Part shown: positions 1-7,806 of the stretch, piece after piece
Layout: every line of letters begins with the position of its first letter
How positions within the stretch are numbered: position 1 is the stretch's first letter
DNA from: DATFDN01 sp035685165
Lineage (GTDB): Bacteria > Pseudomonadota > Alphaproteobacteria > Acetobacterales > Acetobacteraceae
Assembly (NCBI GenBank): GCA_035685165.1
Contig: DASRBI010000005.1
Coordinates: forward strand, 62,001 to 126,000
Reading direction: 5' to 3'
Length of the DNA stretch: 64,000 nt
The notes under the pieces: generated by a model
Seen by the model: only the letters and a program-made list of their open reading frames with translations
What the model was told of the DNA's origin: nothing
Database searches by the model: none
Program-made: the position numbers and the translations under genes

Positions 1-641
1 CGATCGTCGGCGGCTTGCTGCTAGCCTTGCCCGCCTTGCGGCTGCGCGGCCCCTATTTCGGCCTGATCACGCTGGTCGCGGTGCTGCTGCTGCTCGACTG
101 CATCGTCATCTTCGCTGGCGTGACCGGTGGGGAGATCGGGATGATGGTACCCGACGTGCTCTCGGTCAGCGCGCAGGCCAATTATTGGTACTCGTTCGGC
201 TTCATGGTGGTCTCGGCCGCCATCCTGTTCGGCATTTCGCGCTCCGCGCTCGGGCTGATCCTGCAGGCAACCGGGCAGGACCCCGTGGAGGCCGCCGCGC
301 TCGGGTTCAACGTCACCAAGTTCCGCGTCGCGGCGTTCTGCATCAGCGCCTTCTTCTCCGGTTTGGCGGGCGGAATGCTGACCTTCTATCAGGGCACCGC
401 GTCGGTCGATACGGTGGTCGATCTCTCGATCGCTGTGCAGATCATCATCGCCGTGGTATTCGGCGGTCGCCGCACCATCGTGGGCGCGATCCTCGGCGCC
501 ATCTTCCTGATCCTGTTCGACGAGCTGCTACGCCCGCTCGGCGAACTGAACACCTTCGTCGTTTCGGCGATCGCGCTCGTGGTGATCCTGTTCTTCCCCG
601 ACGGCGTGCTCGGCCGGCTGTTCCGGGCGCGCGGGCAATGA
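1..641 (+). CDS. Branched-chain amino acid type ABC transporter permease, LivM-like (5' end missing)
   Basis: Inner-membrane permease subunit of an ABC importer of the branched-chain amino acid (HAAT/LIV) family, partner of the ATPase that follows. The reading frame is already open at the left edge (frame from base 3), so the N-terminal part lies outside the window; about 212 residues are visible. These are hydrophobic segments joined by short loops, with the family's GLxLxAxGQDPxxAxxLGxN-type cytoplasmic loop near bases 251-310 and a VFGGRRT-containing stretch near 460, the usual landmark of LivM/LivH-type permeases. The stop overlaps the next start (ATGA), so the two are translationally coupled. 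LivM is preferred over LivH because this subunit sits directly before the ATPase and has the FxGLxxLV-type segment, but the substrate (amino acid, urea or other amide) cannot be told from the sequence. Confidence 0.85.
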   Translation, partial: IVGGLLLALPALRLRGPYFGLITLVAVLLLLDCIVIFAGVTGGEIGMMVPDVLSVSAQANYWYSFGFMVVSAAILFGISRSALGLILQATGQDPVEAAALGFNVTKFRVAAFCISAFFSGLAGGMLTFYQGTASVDTVVDLSIAVQIIIAVVFGGRRTIVGAILGAIFLILFDELLRPLGELNTFVVSAIALVVILFFPDGVLGRLFRARGQ

Positions 642-2104
642 GCATGCCGTTGCTCGAAGTGGACGGACTGACGAAGCGGTTCGGTGGCTTGGTCGCGGTG
701 CGCGACATCGGCTTTCAAATCCGGGGCGGCGAGATCCTGGGCCTGATCGGCCCGAACGGATCGGGCAAGTCCACCGTGATGAAGCTCGTCATGGGGGTCG
801 AGCACCCGAATGCCGGACGCATCAAGCTGGAAGGCACTGATGTCGCCGGCTGGCCGACGCACCGGATCGCGCGGAACGGGGTCGGCATTGTGTTCCAGCA
901 TTCGCGCCCGCTGCACCGGCAGACCGTGCTGGAGAACATCAAGCTCGCGCTGCTGCCGGACTCGCTCTTCCGGCTGGCCGCCGAGCCAGGCGTCGATCGC
1001 CGCGCGTACGAGATCGCGGTCCGGGTCGGATTGGGAACTGTCCTGGATCGCCGCCCCGGTACGCTGCCCTTCGCCGATCTGCGCCGGATGGAGATGGCGA
1101 AGGCGCTGGCGCGCGATCCGCGCGTCGTGCTGGTGGATGAGCCGTTCGCCGGCCTGACGCCCGCCGAGGTGGCGGATTTCTCGGCGCTGATCGACGGTTT
1201 CCGCCGCGAGGGACGCGCGGTTCTGCTGGCCGATCATAACGTCAAGAGCGTCGCAGCCCTGGTCGATCGCGTGCTCGCCATGTATCTCGGCGAGCGCATC
1301 GCTGAGGGCACCGCCGATCAGGTGATGCGGAACGAGACGGTGCGCCGTGTCTATCTCGGCGGCAAGATCGAGAAGCACGCTCGGCCCGAGGTCGAGGCGC
1401 GCGGCGGCACGCCCTTGCTCGATTTGCGCGGCGTCGGCGTGCTGTATGGCAAGGCGCAGGCGCTGCAAGACGTGTCCCTGCATGTGCACGAAGGCGAGTT
1501 CGTCTCTGTCGTCGGCCTGAACGGCGCCGGCAAGACCACCTTGTTCAATGCCATCTCCGGCCTTGTCCCATACAGCGGGGCGATCGACTGGGCGTGCGAA
1601 TCGCTGCGTGGGCGCAGCCCGGCCGCCATTGCGCGTGCCGGGATCGTGCAATGCCCGGAGACGCGCGAGCTGTTCGGCGATCTCAGCGTGCGCGAGAACC
1701 TCGACCTCGGCGGGCAGCATTTGGCGGCGGCCGACCGGCAGAACCAGCTCGCGTGGCTGCTCGGCCTCTTTCCGATCCTCGGCGAGCGCGAGCGACAGCC
1801 GGCACGCACGCTTTCGGGCGGCGAACAGCAGATGCTCGCCATCGCCCGCGCGCTGATGATGCGCCCGCGCCTGTTGATCCTGGACGAGCCCACCATGGGG
1901 CTGGCGCCCGTGATCCTCGAGCAGCTCTCGAAAGCGATGACGCGCCTGCGCGAGACGACCGACATCACCATCCTTCTCGGCGAGCAGAACGTCACCTTCG
2001 CCCTGCCGCACGCGGATCGCGTGTATGTGCTGGAGCACGCCCGGATCATCTGGGAAGGCGACCCGGGCCGCTTCGCGCAAGAGATGGGGACAGGATATCT
2101 CTAA
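638..2104 (+). CDS. Single-chain ABC ATPase with LivG-like and LivF-like halves
   Basis: ATP-hydrolysing subunit of the branched-chain amino acid type importer. The protein has about 488 residues, twice the usual length of LivG or LivF. The first half (about residues 5-245) has a Walker A motif GPNGSGKST near 38-46, the degenerate LivG-type signature LPFADLRRMEMA, Walker B VVLVDEPFAGL and an ADHN switch. The second half (about 258-488) has Walker A GLNGAGKTT near 293-301, a canonical LSGGEQQ signature, Walker B LLILDEPTMGL and a GEQN switch, as in LivF. The start ATG at 638 overlaps the permease stop; an ATG two codons later is an alternative. LivG and LivF are normally separate proteins that pair at the membrane, so this looks like a genuine gene fusion: the frame is uninterrupted and both halves keep their catalytic motifs. 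Confidence 0.92.
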   Translation: MSMPLLEVDGLTKRFGGLVAVRDIGFQIRGGEILGLIGPNGSGKSTVMKLVMGVEHPNAGRIKLEGTDVAGWPTHRIARNGVGIVFQHSRPLHRQTVLENIKLALLPDSLFRLAAEPGVDRRAYEIAVRVGLGTVLDRRPGTLPFADLRRMEMAKALARDPRVVLVDEPFAGLTPAEVADFSALIDGFRREGRAVLLADHNVKSVAALVDRVLAMYLGERIAEGTADQVMRNETVRRVYLGGKIEKHARPEVEARGGTPLLDLRGVGVLYGKAQALQDVSLHVHEGEFVSVVGLNGAGKTTLFNAISGLVPYSGAIDWACESLRGRSPAAIARAGIVQCPETRELFGDLSVRENLDLGGQHLAAADRQNQLAWLLGLFPILGERERQPARTLSGGEQQMLAIARALMMRPRLLILDEPTMGLAPVILEQLSKAMTRLRETTDITILLGEQNVTFALPHADRVYVLEHARIIWEGDPGRFAQEMGTGYL

Positions 2105-2340
2105 GCGCCCGCCGCGCCGTCCACCGCGCCTCGGGTCGCGGCGTCGCGAAGCTCGTATTGCTGCCGCGCGACCATGCGTCTGTCCGGGCCGCGCTGCTCG
2201 ACGGTAACCGTCGTCAGCACGCCGAAGCCGCCGCCCGCTCGATGTGTGACCTCGGCCGTGGTTTCATCCAGGTAGGCGGAGAGTCGGTCGAGCCGCCGCT
2301 CCCGCGCCGGGCGCGATTTCGCTTAGACGGAAGCCGTCCG

Positions 2341-3516
2341 ATGCTGCGCCTCCTTCGCCTCAGCCTGACCGAGTTCCGCTCCTATCGCTCGCTCACCTGG
2401 CGGCCGGCGGCGCGGATCACCGTGCTGTTCGGGCCGAACGGCAGCGGCAAGACCAACCTCCTGGAAGCGGTGTCGCTGCTCGTCCCGGGCCGGGGCCTGC
2501 GCGGGGCGCGCATGGCCGATCTGGCGCGGCGCGGCCCCGCGGCGGGCGGAAGCTGGGCGGTCGCCGCCCGGATCCTGACCGGCGACGGCCCGCTCGACAT
2601 CGGCACCGGCACGCCGCCCGAGGGACCGGCCGACCGCCGGGTGTTCCTGCTTGACGGAGCCCGCCCGCGCAGCCAGGCGGAGATCGCCGCGCGGGTGGCG
2701 GCGGTCTGGCTTACTCCGCAGATGGACCGGCTGTTCCAGGAGTCCGCGTCGGGACGGCGCCGCTTCCTCGATCGCCTCGTGCTCGCCCTCGAACCGGCCC
2801 ACGCGCGCGAATTGAGCGCGCATGAGCGGGCGATGGCGGAGCGGGCGCGGCTGCTCGCCCAGGGCGCTACCGACCACGCCTGGCTCGCCGGGCTGGAGGA
2901 CCAGATGGCGCGTCACGCGGTGGCCGCGGCGGCGGCCCGGGCTGCCCTGGTGGCGCGGCTGGACGGGGCGATGGAAGGCGGGGCGGTGGCCGGCTTCCCG
3001 CCGGCCCGGATGGCACTCGAATGCCCCATCGCGGCGCGGCTCGCCACCGAGCCCGCCGTGGCGGTGGAGGACTGGGTGCGGGGATCGCTGGCGGCCTCCC
3101 GCCAGCACGATGCGGTGGCAGGCGGCGCGGCGGTCGGCGCGCACCGCGCCGATCTGCTGCTGACCGAGGCGGCGTCCGGCCTGCCGGCGCCGCTTGCCAG
3201 CACCGGCGAACAGAAGGCGCTGCTGCTCGGTATCGTGCTCGCCCACGCGGGGCTCGTCGCCGCGGCGCGGGGGACGGCGCCGCTGCTCCTGCTCGACGAG
3301 CCGGCAGTGCATCTCGATCCGGCGCGCCGCGCCGCCCTGTTCGCGGCGCTGCTCGGGCTCGAGTCCCAGGTGCTGATCACCGGCACCGACGCGGAGATTT
3401 TCCTCCCGCTCGCCGACCGCGCCGAGGGGCTCCGCACGGGCGGCGGGCGGCTGGGGCCGGACGGCCGATTCGGTGCCGCCGAGCCGCTGGTGCCCCCTGT
3501 GCCCGGAGCCCTGTAG
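2341..3516 (+). CDS. recF: RecF, recombination mediator
   Basis: SMC-like ATPase that helps load RecA at single-strand gaps during replication-coupled repair. About 391 residues, near the usual 360-390. Visible features: an N-terminal LxLTEFRSYRSL segment typical of RecF, Walker A GPNGSGKTN at about residues 30-38, the family motif around FQESASGRRRFLDRL, GAHRADLLL, the signature region STGEQKALLL and Walker B LLLLDEPAVHLD. The start ATG at 2341 is placed by the conserved N-terminus; the frame is open further upstream but without RecF-like sequence. It lies 51 bases before gyrB, the conserved recF-gyrB order. dnaA and dnaN, frequent neighbours, are not upstream; an ABC transporter is there instead. 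The 236 bases before it hold no convincing gene. Confidence 0.95.
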   Translation: MLRLLRLSLTEFRSYRSLTWRPAARITVLFGPNGSGKTNLLEAVSLLVPGRGLRGARMADLARRGPAAGGSWAVAARILTGDGPLDIGTGTPPEGPADRRVFLLDGARPRSQAEIAARVAAVWLTPQMDRLFQESASGRRRFLDRLVLALEPAHARELSAHERAMAERARLLAQGATDHAWLAGLEDQMARHAVAAAAARAALVARLDGAMEGGAVAGFPPARMALECPIAARLATEPAVAVEDWVRGSLAASRQHDAVAGGAAVGAHRADLLLTEAASGLPAPLASTGEQKALLLGIVLAHAGLVAAARGTAPLLLLDEPAVHLDPARRAALFAALLGLESQVLITGTDAEIFLPLADRAEGLRTGGGRLGPDGRFGAAEPLVPPVPGAL

Positions 3517-3567
3517 CGGCTATATATTTAGAGTCATTCAGCACCCCATTCGGAGTCTTCCATCGGC

Positions 3568-5994
3568 ATGTCCGACAACGACGGCGCGCGTCCCGAATCA
3601 GAGGCTTATGACGCGTCCTCCATCTCGGTCCTGAAGGGCCTCGAAGCGGTCCGCAAACGGCCCGGCATGTATATCGGCGATACCGACGACGGCTCGGGCC
3701 TGCATCATATGGCCTTCGAGATCGTCGATAACGCCGTCGATGAGGTGCAGGCCGGGTTCGCCTCGCGCGTGGAGCTGATCCTGAACGGCGACGGCAGCGT
3801 GACGGTGCGCGACGACGGCCGCGGCATCCCGACCGACATCCATGCCGAGGAGGGCATCTCGGCGGCCGAGGTCGTGCTGACCCGCCTGCACGCGGGCGGC
3901 AAGTTCAACCAGAACAGCTACAAGGTTTCGGGCGGGCTGCACGGCGTCGGCGCCGCCGTGGTCAATGCCCTCTCGGAGTGGATGGAGGTCCGCATCTGGC
4001 GCCAGGGGCAGGAGCACTTCATCCGCTTCCGCGACGGTGAGGCCGAGGCGCCGCTCAAACTGGTCGGCCCGTCGGATCAGCCGACCGGCACCGAGGTCAC
4101 GTTCAAGCCGAGCCCCGCCACCTTCACCCGCACCGAGTTCGACTACGCGATCCTGGAGCGGCGCCTGCGCGAGCTCGCGTTCCTCAACTCCGGCATGACG
4201 GTGGTGCTGCGCGACGAGCGCCATGCCGAGGTGAAGGAGACGGTGCTGCACTACGAAGGCGGGCTGCGGGCGTTCGTTGAGTGGCTGGATCGCGGCAAGA
4301 CGCCAATGTTCACCCCGCCCATCAATGTGCGGGCCGCCGAGGAGACGCAGGGCATCCGCGTCGAATTCGCGCTGTCGTGGAACGACACTTACCACGAGGT
4401 GATGCTCTGCTTCACCAACAACATCCCGCAGCGCGATGGCGGCACGCACCTCGCCGGCTTCCGCGCCGCGCTGACGCGCGTGGTGACGAAATACGCCGAA
4501 GGAATGGGCAAGAAGGACAAGCTGGAGCTCGCGCCCGAGGACATCCGCGAGGGCATGACCGCGGTGCTCTCGGTGAAGGTGCCCGACCCCAAGTTTTCCT
4601 CCCAGACCAAGGACAAACTGGTCAGCTCCGAGGTGCAGCCGGTCGTGCAGGCCGCTGTCGCGGATGCGCTCGGGCATTGGTTCGAAACGCACCCGAAGGA
4701 AGCCAAAGCCGTCGTGCAGAAGGTGATGGACGCGGCGGCGGCGCGCGAGGCCGCGCGCAAGGCGCGCGAGCTTACACGCAAGAAGCCGGGCGACATCTCC
4801 AGCCTGCCGGGCAAGCTCGCCGACTGCCAGGAGCGCGATCCGGCCAAGTCCGAGCTGTTCCTGGTCGAGGGCGACTCGGCCGGCGGTTCGGCCAAGCAGG
4901 GGCGCGACCGCAAGTTCCAGGCGGTGCTGCCGCTGCGCGGCAAGATCTTGAATGTCTGGCGCGTGCGCGAGGACCGGGTGCTGAGCAGCCAGGAGATCGG
5001 CACGCTGATCACGGCCCTCGGCACCGGCATCGGGCGCGACGATCCCGAGCGCGGCGGGTTCGATGCCTCGAAACTCCGCTACCACCGCATCGTCATCATG
5101 ACAGACGCCGACGTGGACGGCAGCCATATCCGCACGCTTCTGCTCACGTTCTTCTTCCGCCAGATGCCGGAGCTGATCGAGCGCGGGCATCTGTTCATCG
5201 CGCAGCCGCCGCTCTACCGCGCCAAGCGCGGCAACGACGAGCGGTACCTGAAGGACGACCGCGCGCTCGAGGATTATTTGCTCGAGAAGGCGCTGGCCGG
5301 GGCGAAGCTGATTTATGCGAACGGCGACGTGCTGGAGGGCGAGGCGCTTCGCGAGGAGGTGCGTTGGCTCGCCCAGGCCGCGGCGCGCATACGCGGACTT
5401 TCGGTCGCGGTTCCCGCGCCGTTCGTCGAGCAGGCAGCGATCGCCGACGCGCTGAGCCCCGATCCGGCGCGGCTGGCCGCCGCTGGGCAGGGGTTGATCG
5501 CGCGGCTGGACGCGATTTCGCTGCCGACCGAGCGCGGCTGGGTGGTCGCCGCCAATGGCGGGCTGACGATGGCGCGCACCGTGCGCGGCGTGGCCGAGAA
5601 ATACACGCTCGACATGGCGGCGCTGCGGAGCGCGGAGGCGCGCTGGCTGTGCGAGCGCGCCCAGGCACTCGCCGCGCGTTTCGCGACGCCCGCCCGGCTC
5701 CTCTTCGACAAACAGGAGGCGAGCGCGGCCGGCCCGGCGAGCGCCTATGAGCGCATTTTGGCGCAAGGGCGGCGCGGGCTGACCATCCAGCGTTTCAAGG
5801 GCCTGGGTGAGATGAACCCCGAGCAGCTCTGGGAAACCACGCTCGATCCGGCGATGCGGACCTTGCTGCAGGTGAAGGTCGGCGACGTGGAGGACGCCGA
5901 GCAGGTGTTCAGCACGCTGATGGGCGAGGTGGTCGAACCCCGCCGCGACTTCATCGTTGGCAATGCGCTGAAGGTGGCGAACCTGGATGTCTGA
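3568..5994 (+). CDS. gyrB: DNA gyrase subunit B
   Basis: ATPase subunit of DNA gyrase, which introduces negative supercoils together with GyrA (not in this window). 808 residues, normal length. The N-terminal GHKL ATPase domain has EIVDNAVDE at about 51-59 (catalytic Glu and Mg-binding Asn), DDGRGIP and the GGLHGVGAAVVNALS lid region. The Toprim domain starts with LVEGDSAGGSAKQGRDR (Glu near 434) and contains the metal-binding DADVDGSH near 513-520. The C-terminus has RFKGLGEMNPEQLWETT, which favours GyrB over ParE. An AT-richer patch (TATATATTT) lies in the 51-base gap after recF and might serve an extra promoter. The 3' end overlaps the next small gene by 8 bases. Confidence 0.97.
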   Translation: MSDNDGARPESEAYDASSISVLKGLEAVRKRPGMYIGDTDDGSGLHHMAFEIVDNAVDEVQAGFASRVELILNGDGSVTVRDDGRGIPTDIHAEEGISAAEVVLTRLHAGGKFNQNSYKVSGGLHGVGAAVVNALSEWMEVRIWRQGQEHFIRFRDGEAEAPLKLVGPSDQPTGTEVTFKPSPATFTRTEFDYAILERRLRELAFLNSGMTVVLRDERHAEVKETVLHYEGGLRAFVEWLDRGKTPMFTPPINVRAAEETQGIRVEFALSWNDTYHEVMLCFTNNIPQRDGGTHLAGFRAALTRVVTKYAEGMGKKDKLELAPEDIREGMTAVLSVKVPDPKFSSQTKDKLVSSEVQPVVQAAVADALGHWFETHPKEAKAVVQKVMDAAAAREAARKARELTRKKPGDISSLPGKLADCQERDPAKSELFLVEGDSAGGSAKQGRDRKFQAVLPLRGKILNVWRVREDRVLSSQEIGTLITALGTGIGRDDPERGGFDASKLRYHRIVIMTDADVDGSHIRTLLLTFFFRQMPELIERGHLFIAQPPLYRAKRGNDERYLKDDRALEDYLLEKALAGAKLIYANGDVLEGEALREEVRWLAQAAARIRGLSVAVPAPFVEQAAIADALSPDPARLAAAGQGLIARLDAISLPTERGWVVAANGGLTMARTVRGVAEKYTLDMAALRSAEARWLCERAQALAARFATPARLLFDKQEASAAGPASAYERILAQGRRGLTIQRFKGLGEMNPEQLWETTLDPAMRTLLQVKVGDVEDAEQVFSTLMGEVVEPRRDFIVGNALKVANLDV

Positions 5995-6220
5995 CGCAGA
6001 GCGGCATCAGCTGTGGGTAGTGTGGGGCGGCGTATTCACTGATTCGCGTTTCGCCGAACTCGAGCCCGGCGCCGAGGAGTTCTACGGGCCATTCCACCAT
6101 GAGGACGAGGCGGTGCGCGTGTGGAGGGAAGGCACGATGCGGAAGGTCGATGTCGCGAGCCACCGGCTTTATATCATGCTCGCCCGCCCGGTCTTGACGC
6201 ACCCGCACGCGGCTGCCTGA
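5987..6220 (+). CDS. Small DUF4170-like protein of unknown function
   Basis: Soluble protein of 77 residues without signal peptide or membrane segment. It resembles the DUF4170 family of small alphaproteobacterial proteins: an N-terminal LWVVWGGVFTDSRFAEL strand-turn, a central FYGPFHHEDEAVRVWR segment, then a MRKVDVASHRLYIM strand. Family assignment is from memory of that pattern. No catalytic residues are apparent and the function is unknown. The start ATG lies inside the end of gyrB (8-base overlap), so it is probably translated from the gyrB message. An RNA-binding or regulatory role cannot be judged. Confidence 0.75.
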   Translation: MSDAERHQLWVVWGGVFTDSRFAELEPGAEEFYGPFHHEDEAVRVWREGTMRKVDVASHRLYIMLARPVLTHPHAAA

Positions 6221-6254
6221 CGCTACTCGGCGTAATTCTTGGCTCCCCAGCGCT

Positions 6255-6360
6255 GTCATTGCGAGCGCCGGGTGCGCGGTACAGCGCAATCCCCTACCCG
6301 CCGGAGATTGCTTCCGCGGGCGAAGGCGGGGGCCATACTGCGGATGCGCCTCGCAATGAC
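6255..6360. repeat. Intergenic palindromic repeat with GTCATTGCGAG / CTCGCAATGAC ends
   Basis: Perfect 11-base inverted termini, GTCATTGCGAG at 6255-6265 and CTCGCAATGAC at 6350-6360, enclose about 84 bases that include GCGCAATCC and GATTGCTTCCGCGGG. This is the general layout of a widely scattered bacterial intergenic element whose copies begin ATTGCGAG and end CTCGCAATGAC. It sits between two convergent genes (the gyrB-side small gene and the minus-strand hydrolase), so the folded RNA could also act as a bidirectional terminator. It is non-coding and no transposase is present, so if mobile it would move in trans. Confidence 0.7.
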
Positions 6361-6376
6361 GCCGAATGACCCCCCC

Positions 6377-7129
6377 TTATCGCAGCGGAGTATGCGCGCG
6401 CAGGAACGTGCGGATGTGCCGTACCGCGAGCGGCACCCGCTCGGGAGGCTCCTTCCACGGATAGAGACTCACCTGCGAATTGGGCGCGAGCAGCGCGGAT
6501 TCCATCGCCACCGCATAAGGGTGCGCCGGGATGTCGTCGGGCAGCACCAGCACGGGCGTGCGGCACGAACGGACGAAATCGCGCGTGACGGTGAACACGA
6601 AATCGGCATTGGCGCGATACATCTTGTTCAAAAACGCATCCACCATCTGCATGGTGATCTCAGGCCGCCGGTCGCAGAGCGGCGGCCCCCAGCCCTTGAT
6701 GTTGTTGTTGTAGAAGAGATCGGGCGCTTCGGGGCGGAAACCGCTCGGCTGGGCGAGCACGGCGGCGATGATCCGCTCCGGGGCGCGCCGCAGCAGGTTC
6801 CAGATGAACGGCCCGCCGATGCAGAAGCCGAGCACGAGGAACTGCCTGATGCCGAGATGGTCCATCAGCCCGAGCTGATCGTCCGCGTACGCGTCCCAAG
6901 GCCGGTCGATTTCCAGCGGCCCCGAGGATTCTCCGCCGTTCGCGTTCCGCAAGTCCATCGTGATGCAGCGATACTCGTTGGCGAATTCCCGCATCGGATC
7001 GAACGGCGCGCCCGAGGAAAGATAGGCGATGGTGGCGTTCAGCCCGCCGCCCGGCAGGACCAGCAGCGGCACCCCGGAGCCGGCTTCCTCGTAACGGATG
7101 CGAACGTCGCCCCTTGTGTAAAATGGCAT
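6377..7129 (-). CDS. Alpha/beta hydrolase with cysteine at the nucleophile elbow
   Basis: Cytoplasmic alpha/beta-hydrolase fold enzyme of about 250 residues; substrate unknown. Visible: the oxyanion region LLVLPGGGLN (about 22-31), the MDLRNANGG loop, and the nucleophile elbow GFCIGG with Cys near 103 where most members have Ser. Cys at this place is typical of dienelactone hydrolases (GxCxGG). A VLVLPDDIPAHP segment could supply the acid residue and a His. The start is set at 7129, not at the ATG five codons upstream (7144), because GGGAGGAG lies 6 bases before the 7129 ATG and would be inside the longer version. It follows the phosphatase gene by 17 bases on the same strand and is probably co-transcribed with it. 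Confidence 0.85.
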   Translation of the reverse strand: MPFYTRGDVRIRYEEAGSGVPLLVLPGGGLNATIAYLSSGAPFDPMREFANEYRCITMDLRNANGGESSGPLEIDRPWDAYADDQLGLMDHLGIRQFLVLGFCIGGPFIWNLLRRAPERIIAAVLAQPSGFRPEAPDLFYNNNIKGWGPPLCDRRPEITMQMVDAFLNKMYRANADFVFTVTRDFVRSCRTPVLVLPDDIPAHPYAVAMESALLAPNSQVSLYPWKEPPERVPLAVRHIRTFLRAHTPLR

Positions 7130-7147
7130 GATCGCTCCTCCCATTCG

Positions 7148-7735
7148 CTAGCTCCTGCCGGCGAGCAGCGCGCGGCCGGCTTCCACTTCGCGCTCCCGGC
7201 CGGCATTGATCATGAACTCGGCGAGATGCGGCCGAATCTCCAGCTGATGACGATAGATGCCGTGCGCCGCGCGCGCCAGCGCGCCGCCGCGCCCGAGCAT
7301 CGCATCGCCCATCTCCAAAATCCGCAGATTGGGCCATGCCTTGTCGCGCACCGCCAGCACGTGCGCCATCACCGCCTCGGCCGGCGCCTCGGGCATCGCC
7401 TGCGCGAGCATCAGCGCCATCGAGGCGGTGGAGCGCGAAATGCCCGCATGGCAATGCACCAGCAAATGCGCGCTGGCCGCCGGCTCGGTAACGAGATCGC
7501 GGCCGAACGCCAGCAGGCGCGCGACATCCGCCTCCGTCGGGCCGGGTATTCCGGGCGTGTCCTCGAGCACGTCGTAGAATCGCAGCTCGAGCTTCGCGTG
7601 CTCGCCGAAGGCGCCGAACGCTTCCGGCACCGGATGGTCGGGATCGAGGATCGAGAGCACGTGGCTCACGCCGGTCTCGCAATGCCCGGCGAGTTCCTCG
7701 ATGCCGCAGATGGTGATCCGAAACGGTGGCTCCAT
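7148..7735 (-). CDS. Cysteine-based protein tyrosine phosphatase family protein
   Basis: About 195 residues. The P-loop HCHAGISRST (Cys near 95, Arg near 101) matches the CX5R(S/T) signature of the protein tyrosine/dual-specificity phosphatase superfamily, and the upstream YDVLEDTPG loop could supply the general acid Asp. No signal peptide or membrane segment is seen, so it is likely cytoplasmic. The start at the ATG at 7735 (MEPPFRIT...) is preferred over an upstream ATG because the extra 25 residues are Arg-rich and unlike the family. It is the first gene of a two-gene minus-strand unit with the alpha/beta hydrolase. The substrate may be a phosphoprotein, a phosphoinositide-like compound or another phosphate ester; it cannot be assigned. 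Confidence 0.85.
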   Translation of the reverse strand: MEPPFRITICGIEELAGHCETGVSHVLSILDPDHPVPEAFGAFGEHAKLELRFYDVLEDTPGIPGPTEADVARLLAFGRDLVTEPAASAHLLVHCHAGISRSTASMALMLAQAMPEAPAEAVMAHVLAVRDKAWPNLRILEMGDAMLGRGGALARAAHGIYRHQLEIRPHLAEFMINAGREREVEAGRALLAGRS

Positions 7736-7806
7736 GGCGCCGCTTGCCTCGCACGCTGGTCGCCTTGCATCGACGCGAGCGCGCCGCCTGTCAACGCGGA
7801 GCGCGG

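Noticed and set aside
389..2080. Long minus-strand ORF of 563 codons opposite the LivGF gene
   Set aside because: A mirror frame of a well-supported gene in GC-rich DNA; its product is Arg/His/Gln-rich without domains.
2105..2340. Open minus-strand frame of about 70 codons between the importer ATPase and recF (ending TTVTVEQRGPDRRMVARQQYELRD...)
   Set aside because: The amino acid pattern looks protein-like, but there is no start codon near its beginning and no ribosome-binding site. In GC-rich DNA open frames of this length are common. It may be a remnant of a C-terminus.
3598..5766. Minus-strand ORF of 722 codons opposite gyrB
   Set aside because: The gyrB frame has all catalytic motifs; the opposite frame has a low-complexity Arg/Leu/His product typical of antisense shadow frames.
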